Assembly (NCBI GenBank): GCA_027460615.1
Contig: JAPZAO010000158.1
Coordinates: 1 to 45,137 of the forward strand
DNA: 45,137 nucleotides
Reading direction: 5' to 3'
From: Candidatus Methanoperedens sp.
GTDB taxonomy: Archaea; Halobacteriota; Methanosarcinia; Methanosarcinales; Methanoperedenaceae
This document shows positions 7,736 to 15,138 of the stretch, piece after piece; positions within the stretch are counted from its first letter, which is position 1; every line of letters starts with the position of its first letter. Under the pieces are notes generated by a model that ran no database searches, was not told the origin of the DNA, and was given only the letters and a program-made list of their open reading frames with translations. The translations under genes and the position numbers were made by a program.

Positions 7736-8276
7736 TTTATTCGACCCTATAAAAAAGGGTGATTTTGGACTCACGGAAGAAGCAATTTACAAATCAATTC
7801 AACATGGTGGGGTGTTCATACCTGTTTGGGGAGGGAATCAAGACCATATAGTAGCAGATAGATTTGTCTCAAAAAATGGTAGAACAAAACACAATCAACC
7901 CATTACAATATTTAAAGGGGAAGGAATAATAATAAGTCTCGATGGGAGTGCGGGGAGTATGACGTTTAAGAAAAACGAAAGATTTGCTTTGAATCATCAC
8001 GCAGGGTTTTTTAAAGTGAAAAAAGGTGCAAAAAATATGATTATTCCTGAGTTTTTTGCTCTCTTTTATCAGAAACAGCTCCAAGAAGCAAGTATTAGCG
8101 AAGGTTCAAAAACCCTAACATTAGACCAAATTTATTCAATGGATTTCGAGATACCCCCTTATACAGTTCAACAAAGGATTATGTCTAAAATTAAACCTCT
8201 TTTAGAGAAAAAGAAAAAATTAGCGGGTATCAATTCTAAAATTGAATCGTTGTTTGCTAAAAAAATTGTACAATAA
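7719..8276 (+). CDS. Half-size restriction-modification specificity (S) subunit
   Basis: A 185-residue HsdS-like protein with one target recognition domain (about residues 1-140) and one conserved helix (about 150-185, QQRIMSKIKPLLEKKKKLAGINSKI). The family signatures SEGSKTLTLDQIYSMDFEIPP and QQRI are clear. Canonical type I S subunits carry two such halves and about 400 residues. A single half usually acts as a dimer and then recognises a symmetrical split target, which is an inference here. The start ATG at 7719 lies inside the end of the methyltransferase gene, so translation is coupled. There is no hsdR motor gene downstream; the island ends at the repeat at 8281. Confidence 0.8.
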   Translation: MVKFLDLFDPIKKGDFGLTEEAIYKSIQHGGVFIPVWGGNQDHIVADRFVSKNGRTKHNQPITIFKGEGIIISLDGSAGSMTFKKNERFALNHHAGFFKVKKGAKNMIIPEFFALFYQKQLQEASISEGSKTLTLDQIYSMDFEIPPYTVQQRIMSKIKPLLEKKKKLAGINSKIESLFAKKIVQ

Positions 8277-8280
8277 CTTC

Positions 8281-8312
8281 GACTTTAGGTGCAATTGCGA
8301 TTTAAGTGCAAA
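8281..8312 (+). repeat. Right direct repeat pair of the R-M island
   Basis: GACTTTAGGTGCAA at 8281-8294 is identical to 5098-5111. A diverged second copy, GATTTAAGTGCAAA, follows at 8299-8312. The tandem pair mirrors the tandem pair at the left edge (5078 and 5098). Confidence 0.7.
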
Positions 8313-8373
8313 GCTTGGAGCGGGGAAAGGTATATGAATAAACGGAATTATTGTGGAGCCAAACAAATACTTT

Positions 8374-8378
8374 GGAGG
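8374..8378 (+). promoter_or_regulatory. Ribosome binding site deciding the DUF5350 start
   Basis: GGAGG lies 11 bases before the ATG at 8390 and rules out the in-frame TTG at 8351 as the main start. Confidence 0.6.
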
Positions 8379-8389
8379 ATATAAATTAC

Positions 8390-8566
8390 ATGGGAAAAAC
8401 AGGTACAACAAAATGGGGCAGAGTTAAAGGAAGGAAAGGGAATGTAATAATGGTTCCCGAGTCCGAACTCGCATACAAGCGCCCCGGCCCTGCGCAGCGA
8501 TACACATCAGCTGGTGCTAAGCGCAAGAAGATAGCACGCTCGCCAAAAGCGCTAGTCAAAGCATAA
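8390..8566 (+). CDS. DUF5350 small basic protein
   Basis: A 58-residue, strongly basic protein (MGKTGTTKWGRVKGRKGNVI, then PGPAQRYTSAGAKRKK near the middle and end). This pattern fits DUF5350, a small family that I know only from methanogens and close relatives. Its abundance of Lys/Arg and Gly suggests nucleic acid or ribosome association, but no function is established. It is a single gene with its own upstream region just beyond the R-M island, so it may be the original neighbour of the IorA-like gene before the island arrived. Confidence 0.75.
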   Translation: MGKTGTTKWGRVKGRKGNVIMVPESELAYKRPGPAQRYTSAGAKRKKIARSPKALVKA

Positions 8567-8622
8567 CTTTTTGATATTAGATGGATTGCCCCTGAGGCAT
8601 CTATCTATTTTCGGTTTCTGAC

Positions 8623-9498
8623 ATGATGTTAGAACCTACCCGATTCTTTTTCAGCGAAAACATTATCATATATCTCCAGGGCTTTGGAAGTCCATTTCTT
8701 GATAAAATATTCATAGCCATTACAACTGCGGGCAGCGAGCCTGCGTATATCTTTTTAGCATCGCTTATTTTCTGGTGTTTCAGTAAGAAAACAGGCATAA
8801 GAGCAATGTATGTTATTCTTTTTTCAGCATTTGCCGCAATTTTATTGAAAAACCTGTTCAGTATGCCAAGACCGCCTGAATATCTTCATAAAATAGGGGA
8901 GAATGGATTCGGGTTCCCCAGCGGCCATGCGCAGGTCTCATCAGGGTTCTGGGGATACCTGGGATGCAAAATTCAAAACAGGTGGATATTATTTACGGGT
9001 ACTGTGGCGGTTTTATCGATTTCATTATCAAGAATTTATCTGGGTGTCCACTATGCCGGCGATGTGATAGGCGGAATCATATTCGGTTTAATGGTGGCAT
9101 TAATATCCTTTAAAGTGGAACCCGAAGTTACAAATAAATTAGGGACACTGAATCGCAGTTCGAAATATTTTATTGTCGTGGCGCTGCCCATGATACTGGT
9201 TGTAACAGGATACATGCAGCACATTCTTTTAATGGAACAGCTTGAGATAGGACTGGTAATGGGAAGTATCGGCGTTGGCTACCTTCTTGAAGAGGAATAT
9301 GTGAAACTTCAGGATGCGGAAAATAATGTGCAGAGGATGAGAAGAGCTGTTATGGGAATTGTGGTGCTGGGAATTATTTATATCATCTCAAGCGAATTGC
9401 TGTTAACAAACCAGAATTTTATCTTTATTAAGTACATCGCACTTGGTATTTCTTCGACCTTCCTCGTCCCATGGATATTTAAAAAGATTGAATCTTAA
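8623..9498 (+). CDS. PAP2-family membrane phosphatase
   Basis: A 291-residue integral membrane protein of the type 2 phosphatidic acid phosphatase superfamily. All three catalytic blocks are intact: K76-x6-R83P84 (KNLFSMPRP), PSGH at 99-102, and SR-x5-H-x3-D at 136-147 (SRIYLGVHYAGD). About seven membrane segments are visible; the C-terminal third is an extra membrane region beyond the core. Members dephosphorylate lipid phosphates or polyprenyl diphosphates at the membrane surface. A lipid-carrier recycling role for glycosylation is plausible, but the substrate cannot be read from sequence. It converges on the proline dehydrogenase gene with a four-base overlap. Confidence 0.85.
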   Translation: MMLEPTRFFFSENIIIYLQGFGSPFLDKIFIAITTAGSEPAYIFLASLIFWCFSKKTGIRAMYVILFSAFAAILLKNLFSMPRPPEYLHKIGENGFGFPSGHAQVSSGFWGYLGCKIQNRWILFTGTVAVLSISLSRIYLGVHYAGDVIGGIIFGLMVALISFKVEPEVTNKLGTLNRSSKYFIVVALPMILVVTGYMQHILLMEQLEIGLVMGSIGVGYLLEEEYVKLQDAENNVQRMRRAVMGIVVLGIIYIISSELLLTNQNFIFIKYIALGISSTFLVPWIFKKIES

Positions 9499-10334
9499 AA
9501 ATCAAAAATCGACCTGAAAACCAGGAGAATATTTCGTTTCCTTTCCCGTATCCGCCGTAAAGAATATGGGAACCAGTTCTTTCCATAAGGAATATAATCG
9601 ACAACGGTAACACCTTTTTTCACAAGCTCTTTCTTTAACTCTTCCCTTACTCCCAGAAGCATCTGGAACTCAATCCTCTTGTGATGAGTCTCATTAACGA
9701 CAAGCGCCTCGTTTATCAAAAGGTCGTCATGTGTTGCGATTGCAAAAAACGGGCTCTTATAGAACAGGTATCCCATGAGCTTTGAGTAATTGATGGTTAT
9801 ATCTTTCCGGCTTGTGTATGCAATATCACTTTTTTCACTGTAAGCGCCTTTCACCAGGCGGATTATACCGCCTGATACAGCAATTCTTCTGACATCGCTA
9901 TCGCTTCTTTTCAGGTTGGACTGGATAGCCAACCCAACGTTTTTGAATTTTTTGAAAACTTCAAGGTAAATGTAAATGGTATCTTCAGTATAGGGCGAGT
10001 TCTCCATGTCAATCCAGACAAAGATATTTTTTGGAGCAGCGCTGCCTGCAATCTTTTCCACATTTGATAAACAAAAGTTTTTTTCAATCTCAAGCCCCAG
10101 TTGTGTGAGTTTTATCGATAGGGATGCATTGAGCTTTGAGTCTTCGATGGCTTTCAGGATTCTCTGGTTTTCTTCTATATTCTTTTTTGCCTCGTCTTCA
10201 TCCCTGACATGTTCACCGAGGAAATTGATGATGCCGCCTATCCCGGAATTGTTTGCTTTTCGGGTGCGTGAAATGGCGTCATCTAAGGTCTCTCCTGCAA
10301 TCCACTGGCGCGCGAACCTGATTAGGAAGCTCAT
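9495..10334 (-). CDS. Proline dehydrogenase
   Basis: A 279-residue monofunctional proline dehydrogenase (PRODH, PutA-type beta/alpha barrel with FAD), which oxidises L-proline to pyrroline-5-carboxylate. Visible signatures are FVWIDMENSPYTEDT, a variant of the substrate-barrel strand, RLVKGAYSE, and the C-terminal SLRRIRERKRN, which corresponds to the conserved RR-x2-E-R proline-carboxylate binding motif. The length matches short bacterial/archaeal PRODH. It has no adjacent pyrroline-5-carboxylate dehydrogenase, so the second step must be elsewhere. Proline catabolism is unusual for a methanogen-like archaeon. The start ATG is at 10334 with GGTAG upstream. Confidence 0.8.
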   Translation of the reverse strand: MSFLIRFARQWIAGETLDDAISRTRKANNSGIGGIINFLGEHVRDEDEAKKNIEENQRILKAIEDSKLNASLSIKLTQLGLEIEKNFCLSNVEKIAGSAAPKNIFVWIDMENSPYTEDTIYIYLEVFKKFKNVGLAIQSNLKRSDSDVRRIAVSGGIIRLVKGAYSEKSDIAYTSRKDITINYSKLMGYLFYKSPFFAIATHDDLLINEALVVNETHHKRIEFQMLLGVREELKKELVKKGVTVVDYIPYGKNWFPYSLRRIRERKRNILLVFRSIFDF

Positions 10335-10467
10335 ATCTACCTAAAGCCATTTTGAATTACTATTGCATCTTGGAGGCATGAGTTTTTCCTTCATCAGTAA
10401 CTACGGGATAAAACGTATTTTGGGGGCGTGACAAATTGAATTTTTGACCTATTTATGAAACAAAATG

Positions 10468-11892
10468 TTATTTACTATAATCGAAATCAAAAAAGACATT
10501 GCCTCCGATTAGTTTTACATTTTTTACTTTATATTCTCTAATTATTTTGTCTGGTCCCTTTTGTTTAAGATAAGTTACATTACCATCTTTTCTAGAATTA
10601 GCATCGAAATATGGTTTTGAACGGAATTCTGTTGCGTCTCCTATATCGTTTGGGATATTGTTGCTTTCACCTGCCTGGATTTCTATGGCCAATTGTAAGG
10701 CATTTTCCCAACCTTTTGAATTAACATCTGGTTTAAATGCCTGTAAATTACCCCCTTCCCCCTTCAAACATGAATATTTACTTGCTGTTAACACACTCCT
10801 GAAATTACCTTTAGATTTATTAATAATATTCCATGCAACTGCATTTTGTCCTTTCAAATTAGTTGCTTGTTCGGCATAAATAACCCTTGCCATAAGTTCC
10901 ACATCTGAAAGTTTCATTAATTCATCTTGACTATTCACCGCCTTACCAAACTCCAAATTATTAACTTTTTCAAGTTGATTTTTATATTCATCCAGGATTT
11001 GATCGATTTTATCCTGATATTCTTTTTTAATATCGTCAAGAGTCTTTAAAGTTTCAGGATTACTAAAATCATACTCTACTTTTTTAACTTTTTCAAATTG
11101 GTCTTTATATTCATCCAGGATTTGGTCGATTTTGTCCTGATACTCTTTTTTAATGCCGTCCAAATTCTTTTCTATTTCAGAAACACTAAAATCAGCGTCT
11201 TTATCATTAGCTTTTTCGAGTAAAACTTTATTATCATCATGGATTTGATTGATTTTGTCCTGAGACTCTTTTTTAATAACCTCAAAATTCTTTACTATAT
11301 CAGAATTACTGAGATCACTATCTTCCTGGTTTTCTGGGAGGTTCTCCATCTCTTCGGTAAATGCCTCAATATCATCAAGCTGATCTTTATGCTTATCCAT
11401 TATTTTGTTGATTTTCTTTTCTAAATTCTTATAAGTGGCAGGATTACTGAAATCAACATTTCCAAAGTTTTTTTGATATTCCATGTTTGCCGAAATAATC
11501 TCATCAAAAAAAGAGGCCATTTCTTTATAGTTTTTCGGAAGTTTTTTATTTGCAAAAGCATTTGCAGAAAAAGTAGAAGAAAAGCCTATATTTTTATAGT
11601 TTTCCAGAACTTTTTTATAGGCATCTGCAGAAGCTGCTTGTAAGGTGCCGATTTTTTTATAGTTTTCTTGGACTTCTTTCTGTGCATTTGCAGCAGCTTC
11701 ATCAAATGTACCGATTTTTTTATAGTTTTCTTGGACTTCTTTTTGTGCATTTGCAGCAGCTGCTTGTAAGGTGCCGATTTTTTTATAGTTTTCTTGGATT
11801 TCTTTTTGTGCATTTGCAGTTACTTCATCTAAAGTAGCAATATTATGTTTTCTTTGATTTTTTACATCCTTAGATTTATTTTTTTTAGGCAT
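10468..11892 (-). CDS. Repeat/coiled-coil protein with C-terminal SleB-like cell wall hydrolase domain
   Basis: A 474-residue protein without a signal peptide. After a basic N terminus, residues 20-103 hold four 21-residue repeats (variants of TLQAAAANAQKEVQENYKKIG) and a degenerate fifth. Residues about 190-320 hold three roughly 45-residue coiled-coil repeats built on IKKEYQDKIDQILDEYK. The last 150 residues match the Hydrolase_2/SleB fold: ELMARVIYAEQATNLKGQNAVAWNIINK with a likely catalytic Glu, then a TEFRSKPYFDANSRK segment. SleB domains cleave peptidoglycan, which this archaeon should not have. Possible roles are attack on bacterial neighbours, a phage-derived lysin, or cleavage of another polymer. 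ATG at 11892 is chosen for GGGAG upstream; a TTG at 11910 is possible. Confidence 0.7.
   Translation of the reverse strand: MPKKNKSKDVKNQRKHNIATLDEVTANAQKEIQENYKKIGTLQAAAANAQKEVQENYKKIGTFDEAAANAQKEVQENYKKIGTLQAASADAYKKVLENYKNIGFSSTFSANAFANKKLPKNYKEMASFFDEIISANMEYQKNFGNVDFSNPATYKNLEKKINKIMDKHKDQLDDIEAFTEEMENLPENQEDSDLSNSDIVKNFEVIKKESQDKINQIHDDNKVLLEKANDKDADFSVSEIEKNLDGIKKEYQDKIDQILDEYKDQFEKVKKVEYDFSNPETLKTLDDIKKEYQDKIDQILDEYKNQLEKVNNLEFGKAVNSQDELMKLSDVELMARVIYAEQATNLKGQNAVAWNIINKSKGNFRSVLTASKYSCLKGEGGNLQAFKPDVNSKGWENALQLAIEIQAGESNNIPNDIGDATEFRSKPYFDANSRKDGNVTYLKQKGPDKIIREYKVKNVKLIGGNVFFDFDYSK
11584..11835 (-). repeat. Four 63-bp tandem repeats in the SleB-like gene
   Basis: Four near-identical 63-bp units encode the 21-residue repeats, at 11773-11835, 11710-11772, 11647-11709 and 11584-11646. 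High nucleotide identity (for example the shared TTTTTTATAGTTTTC on the plus strand) suggests recent duplication and possible copy-number variation between strains. Confidence 0.8.
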
Positions 11893-11922
11893 ACCATATC
11901 TCCCATTCAATAGGATGAGATT

Positions 11923-11935
11923 CTTTATTATATAA
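11923..11935 (-). promoter_or_regulatory. Promoter of the repeat/SleB-like gene
   Basis: On the minus strand TTATATAATAAAG lies about 32-44 bases before the ATG at 11892, a good position for an archaeal TATA box with a short leader that contains the GGGAG ribosome binding site. Confidence 0.45.
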
Positions 11936-11957
11936 TTTTGTATTTGGATTTCATGGG

Positions 11958-12040
11958 GCGCCGAAATTTTGCGTTTTTGAGGTTGTTTTACACTTCATTA
12001 CTTTTTGAAGAGCATGAGAATGAGCTATGATACAGCCACT
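11958..12040 (+). repeat. Dispersed intergenic repeat, copy A
   Basis: This roughly 83-base stretch resembles 29664-29749. Both begin with GCGCC(C)GAA(A)TTTT, continue through a T-rich middle, share AAGAGCATGA (12008-12017 here) and end with CAGCCACT (12033-12040). Both lie in gaps between minus-strand genes in the same orientation. No coding role is apparent. Confidence 0.5.
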
Positions 12041-12092
12041 CGCCACATTATTCGAAAAAAAAACGGGGAATCAAGCGCGGATGCTTCTCTTT

Positions 12093-12605
12093 TTAGTGAC
12101 CCCCCTCACCCATTTTGACTTCCTGCACGCTGACCGCTGCATCTTTACGCTTCGGTTCGCTTCCTGCCTTGGTATCCTTTTTCAATTTAATGGCAATATC
12201 TTTTCCAAGCCTCTTACATTCGTCAAGATCCTTTTCAACCGGCTGATATTGAATACGTAATACCGGATCTATTACCTCCATGCCGAGGTTTCGCATTTTT
12301 TCCGCGATCATTACAGGCGCTTCGCCGCTCCAGCCATAAGAGCCGAAAGCTGCCCCCAATTTTGCTTTTATTTTTGCTTTTTCGAGGCTTTCAATAAATT
12401 TCTCCATGGGTGGCAGCATTTTATAGTAAAAAGTGGAAGATCCGATTGCAATTGCATCTGCATCTTTCAATTCTTCTATCCTGGCCTCATTGAAATTCAC
12501 GGCTTTAGCGTCAACATTTCTTGATTGAGCCCCTTCTACGATGGCATCTGCCATCGCTTTTGTATTACCTGATGTACTGAGATATACAACTACTAATTTT
12601 GGCAT
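12093..12605 (-). CDS. Flavodoxin-family FMN protein
   Basis: A 170-residue flavodoxin-like electron carrier. The N-terminal VVVYLSTSGNTKAMADAI contains the FMN phosphate-binding loop (STSGNTKAM), the middle has IGSSTFYYKMLPPME and the third flavin-contact region is AAFGSYGWSGEAP. The last 25 residues after IAIKLKK form a charged Lys-rich tail not needed for the fold. Domains of this type also occur in F420H2/diflavin flavoproteins of methanogens, but here it stands alone. It likely shuttles electrons in the cytoplasm; the partner is unknown. The gene is monocistronic, with an AT-rich leader. Confidence 0.85.
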   Translation of the reverse strand: MPKLVVVYLSTSGNTKAMADAIVEGAQSRNVDAKAVNFNEARIEELKDADAIAIGSSTFYYKMLPPMEKFIESLEKAKIKAKLGAAFGSYGWSGEAPVMIAEKMRNLGMEVIDPVLRIQYQPVEKDLDECKRLGKDIAIKLKKDTKAGSEPKRKDAAVSVQEVKMGEGGH

Positions 12606-12764
12606 ATTTTTCTCTCCCTTATCTTATTGAATAAATGATTTTCCCCCTCAAACATTAATGTTATATGTTTCTATAATAAAATAAAACCAATAGATACATG
12701 GAAAAGGACAGGGTACTTTATCCTCTTCCATTCTATTGGCTAACTTCTTGAACTGGCCTCTTTT

Positions 12765-12920
12765 TTAGTCATACTGTGCACCTGTTGGCTGTTCTGCGGT
12801 GCGTGCTCTCAGTTTTGCATAGAACTCTTTCTGTCTCTGTTTCTCTGCAGGATCTTCCTTTGCAACCTTGATTTTCTGTGCATTTGTTGCATTGTCCATT
12901 GAGCTTTCAAGTCCAACCAT
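12765..12920 (-). CDS. Small 51-residue hypothetical protein
   Basis: A short gene on the minus strand encodes MVGLESSMDNATNAQKIKV to TAEQPTGAQYD (51 residues, TAA stop at 12765-12767). Its ATG at 12920 is preceded by GGAGGTGA with six bases between, about the best ribosome binding site in the window. The product is hydrophilic, helical in prospect (KEDPAEKQRQKEFYAKLRAR) and has no membrane segment or cysteine. I do not recognise a family. The upstream DNA has a TATATATAC box at about 13031-13039 on the minus strand. The ribosome binding site and regular codon use make it a real gene in my view. Confidence 0.6.
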   Translation of the reverse strand: MVGLESSMDNATNAQKIKVAKEDPAEKQRQKEFYAKLRARTAEQPTGAQYD

Positions 12921-13194
12921 TTTTTCACCTCCCGTTTTTTTGATTCGAATAAATTTTGAGTTGTAATTAGCATCAGAAACTTGCTCGCTTATGCCTCCAA
13001 TAGATTATAATTATTATTCATTATGTACCTGTATATATACTTATCCCGATACGTGTTATTATATTTTAAAAGAACTTTTTCTTTAAAGACAAGGTCAATC
13101 GGATCAGGGTTAATTTGGGTATAATACTGGGAAATCCATTTAAATTGTAATGTAAAAAATACTATGTTTGTCCGGGGTCCGAAAAGGTGATTCG

Positions 13195-13521
13195 ATGAAA
13201 AAAACAGATGAAAGCGCAAAAAACAGGCTGTCAAAATTTCTCATGCATGATAAGAAAGGTATCAGGAAATCTCTTCTTAATCTCTTTTTACAGGCGAAGA
13301 GCTGTACTACTGTTGAAATTTATGATTTTCTCGTTAAGCAGGGTTTTAATGTCAATTACAGGGCAGTCTCATCAACCGTTGGACAGATGCATAGCAGACT
13401 TGGGATTCTGCGGTTCTATTTGACTAACGAACATAATGTCTATACCCTTAAGGAAGACTATCAGGACATTGTAAAGATAGTTTTGACTCCTGTTTCGACC
13501 CGGGATTCAATACCCGTGTGA
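13195..13521 (+). CDS. DUF2551 family protein
   Basis: A 108-residue protein of the archaeal DUF2551 family. The central block KGIRKSLLNLFLQAKSCTT, then YDFLVKQGFNVNYRAVSSTV and GQMHSRLGILRFYL, reads as a winged-helix DNA-binding domain, and regulators of this type are typical of methanogens. I chose ATG at 13195 because GGTGAT lies just upstream; a TTG at 13168 extends the frame without support. It stands ahead of the DUF333/PGF-CTERM gene on the same strand with a gap of 68 bases that holds its own GGAGGG site, so the two may share a message. Target genes are unknown. Confidence 0.7.
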   Translation: MKKTDESAKNRLSKFLMHDKKGIRKSLLNLFLQAKSCTTVEIYDFLVKQGFNVNYRAVSSTVGQMHSRLGILRFYLTNEHNVYTLKEDYQDIVKIVLTPVSTRDSIPV

Positions 13522-13589
13522 TATTCCCAAAAAATACGCAGGCGGAAAACTGCCTGGTTGGAATATAAATATATATGGAGGGACTAAAC

Positions 13590-14066
13590 ATGAAAAAACA
13601 ATATAGAATAATATTTGCGCTATGTGTAACAGCTTTATTCGCTGCAGGAGCAGGAGTAGCAATGCCTAATCCCGCTTCTAAGTATTGCGTTGATCAAGGA
13701 TATAATGATACCATTCGGACAAATCCTGATGGTTCCCAAACAGGGTATTGCATTTTCCCTAACGGAAGGGAATGTGAAGAATGGGCATACTTTAGAGGAG
13801 AATGCAAATTTGGAACTGCAAATCTGACGAAAAATTTCACAGATGTAAATGAATCAAATGAAAACGAAACAAATGCAACGGAAATTGCACTTGAAGCAGG
13901 AAATGCCTCCGTTATGCCTGTAAATACTACTGTCAAACCTGCTACCCCTTTAGAGACGACGATTGAGCCTGCAGCATCTACTCCTAAACCATCTCCTGGA
14001 TTTGGAATAGTAGTGAGTATAGCGGTCGTTCTATCTGCAATATATATAATCGGAAAGAAAAGATAG
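13590..14066 (+). CDS. Secreted DUF333-type protein with PGF-CTERM anchor
   Basis: A 158-residue surface protein. Signal peptide (MKKQYRIIFALCVTALFAAG, cleaved near VAM), then a DUF333-like module NPASKYCVDQGYN...DGSQTGYCIFPNGRECEEWAYFRGEC with four cysteines likely to pair outside the cell. A Thr/Asn/Glu-rich, sequon-rich stalk follows, then SPGFGIVVSIAVVL with a hydrophobic helix and KKR, a classic PGF-CTERM archaeosortase signal. GGAGGG at 13577-13582 fixes the ATG at 13590 over the one at 13575. DUF333 is common in bacterial lipoproteins; in archaea this anchored form is its equivalent. Its ligand is unknown. Confidence 0.8.
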   Translation: MKKQYRIIFALCVTALFAAGAGVAMPNPASKYCVDQGYNDTIRTNPDGSQTGYCIFPNGRECEEWAYFRGECKFGTANLTKNFTDVNESNENETNATEIALEAGNASVMPVNTTVKPATPLETTIEPAASTPKPSPGFGIVVSIAVVLSAIYIIGKKR

Positions 14067-14149
14067 AAAGACTACAAATGCTCATTCGATAGTACTCTTC
14101 TGGATAATACCAAACAATACATATCCATTAAAATCCTTAAAGCATAGGA

Positions 14150-14641
14150 ATGGCATTATTTGAATTATTTATATCCTATGGAATGATTGGTCTTTTTGTC
14201 CTTAGTATTATTTCATCCATCATACCAATACCTACAGAACCTGTGGTATTTGGATTGCTTGGTATCGGAGGAAATCCCGGATTAATATTTTTATCTTTGA
14301 CATCAGGTTCAGTGATTGGAGCATCTGTAGGCTATTTCATGGGAAAACATGGCCTTACAAAAATTATCCACTCTCATGATAAGGAAAATGAAAAAACGAC
14401 CTCTATGTATTTTCGGAAATATGGTGTATTGTTCCTCTTGATTTCACCATGGATTCCTATCGTGGTCGACCTTGCTCCTATAATAGCTGGAATAGGAAAT
14501 TATGACTCAAAAAGGTTCTTGATTGTGATTTCAATTGCAAATATTATTAAGAGTGTAGGAATTGTTTATCTGTCTATCACAATAATTTCTTGGTGGACGC
14601 TGTTCGTGAAATATGGTGGATGTTTTTGGTGGTGTAATTGA
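14150..14641 (+). CDS. DedA/YqaA-like membrane protein (VTT domain)
   Basis: A 163-residue polytopic membrane protein of the DedA/VTT superfamily in its short YqaA-like form. Visible signs are the re-entrant IISSIIPIPTEPVVFGLLGIGGNPG, GSVIGASVGYFMGKHG and the second LFLLISPWIPIVVDLAPIIAGIGN with the conserved Pro and Gly. Relatives are thought to move lipids across the membrane. The C terminus (WWTLFVKYGGCFWWCN) is unusually rich in Trp and Cys. The protein probably acts alone, as the neighbouring genes are spaced apart. Confidence 0.75.
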   Translation: MALFELFISYGMIGLFVLSIISSIIPIPTEPVVFGLLGIGGNPGLIFLSLTSGSVIGASVGYFMGKHGLTKIIHSHDKENEKTTSMYFRKYGVLFLLISPWIPIVVDLAPIIAGIGNYDSKRFLIVISIANIIKSVGIVYLSITIISWWTLFVKYGGCFWWCN

Positions 14642-14718
14642 ACAAATCAAGAGCCAGGGATATTAAATTAAGCATAATTTTATTAATAGACAGGTTATTG
14701 AAGTAATTGGTGACACTC

Positions 14719-14856
14719 ATGAATATACTTGAAGTTACAGAGGATAAAATCTTCCAAACATTAGGTAAAGGCAAAGACGCAAAATTTAAACCCATAGATA
14801 AAGCCAACCTCAAAAAACCCACTGAGCCTTTTGATTTTACCCGTCTCCTGAAGTGA
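14719..14856 (+). CDS. Possible 45-residue protein
   Basis: An open frame of 45 codons begins at ATG 14719, with GGTGA at 14709-14713 five bases before it, and ends with TGA at 14854-14856. The product is Lys-rich (KIFQTLGKGKDAKFKPIDK, then PTEPFDFTRLLK) and matches nothing I know. The ribosome binding site argues for translation. The lack of a recognisable family and the small size argue for caution; it could also be the remnant of a longer gene. Confidence 0.35.
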   Translation: MNILEVTEDKIFQTLGKGKDAKFKPIDKANLKKPTEPFDFTRLLK

Positions 14857-15138
14857 AAACATATTGTAATAGCCGTTATATTCTTTGTAGGGACATATAA
14901 CGATGCAGGGACTTTCAGGCAACAACAATTTTCTTAAAGTCGCATACCCCGTACGATGCACAGCCTGTATATAGCGTTTTTCAGGAACATACAGGCTTAA
15001 ATACCATTGCCCTGCACACCCGATAACATGCAAGCTCAACCATTTCCTTAAATCAGGGTGCGCCCCGCTTACAAGCTGGAGTTTGTCCTGCCCGTCATTA
15101 CAGCCGGATTACGATTTGTCCGATGCAATACAATGGAA
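14857..15138. other. Stretch without a convincing gene
   Basis: About 280 bases between a possible small gene and the 63-residue minus-strand gene. A minus-strand frame of 92 codons from a TTG at 15039 covers part of it, but I see no ribosome binding site, no known motif, and it runs into the opposing small gene. No RNA gene or clear hairpin was recognised. It may be decayed coding sequence. Confidence 0.4.

Noticed and set aside
11584-11835. CRISPR-like array
   Set aside because: The repeats are 63-bp coding units read in one frame, with no unique spacers.
14761-15039. 92-residue minus-strand frame
   Set aside because: It has only a TTG start, no ribosome binding site and no family motif, and it overlaps the better supported small frame at 14719. 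I describe it as unresolved DNA.
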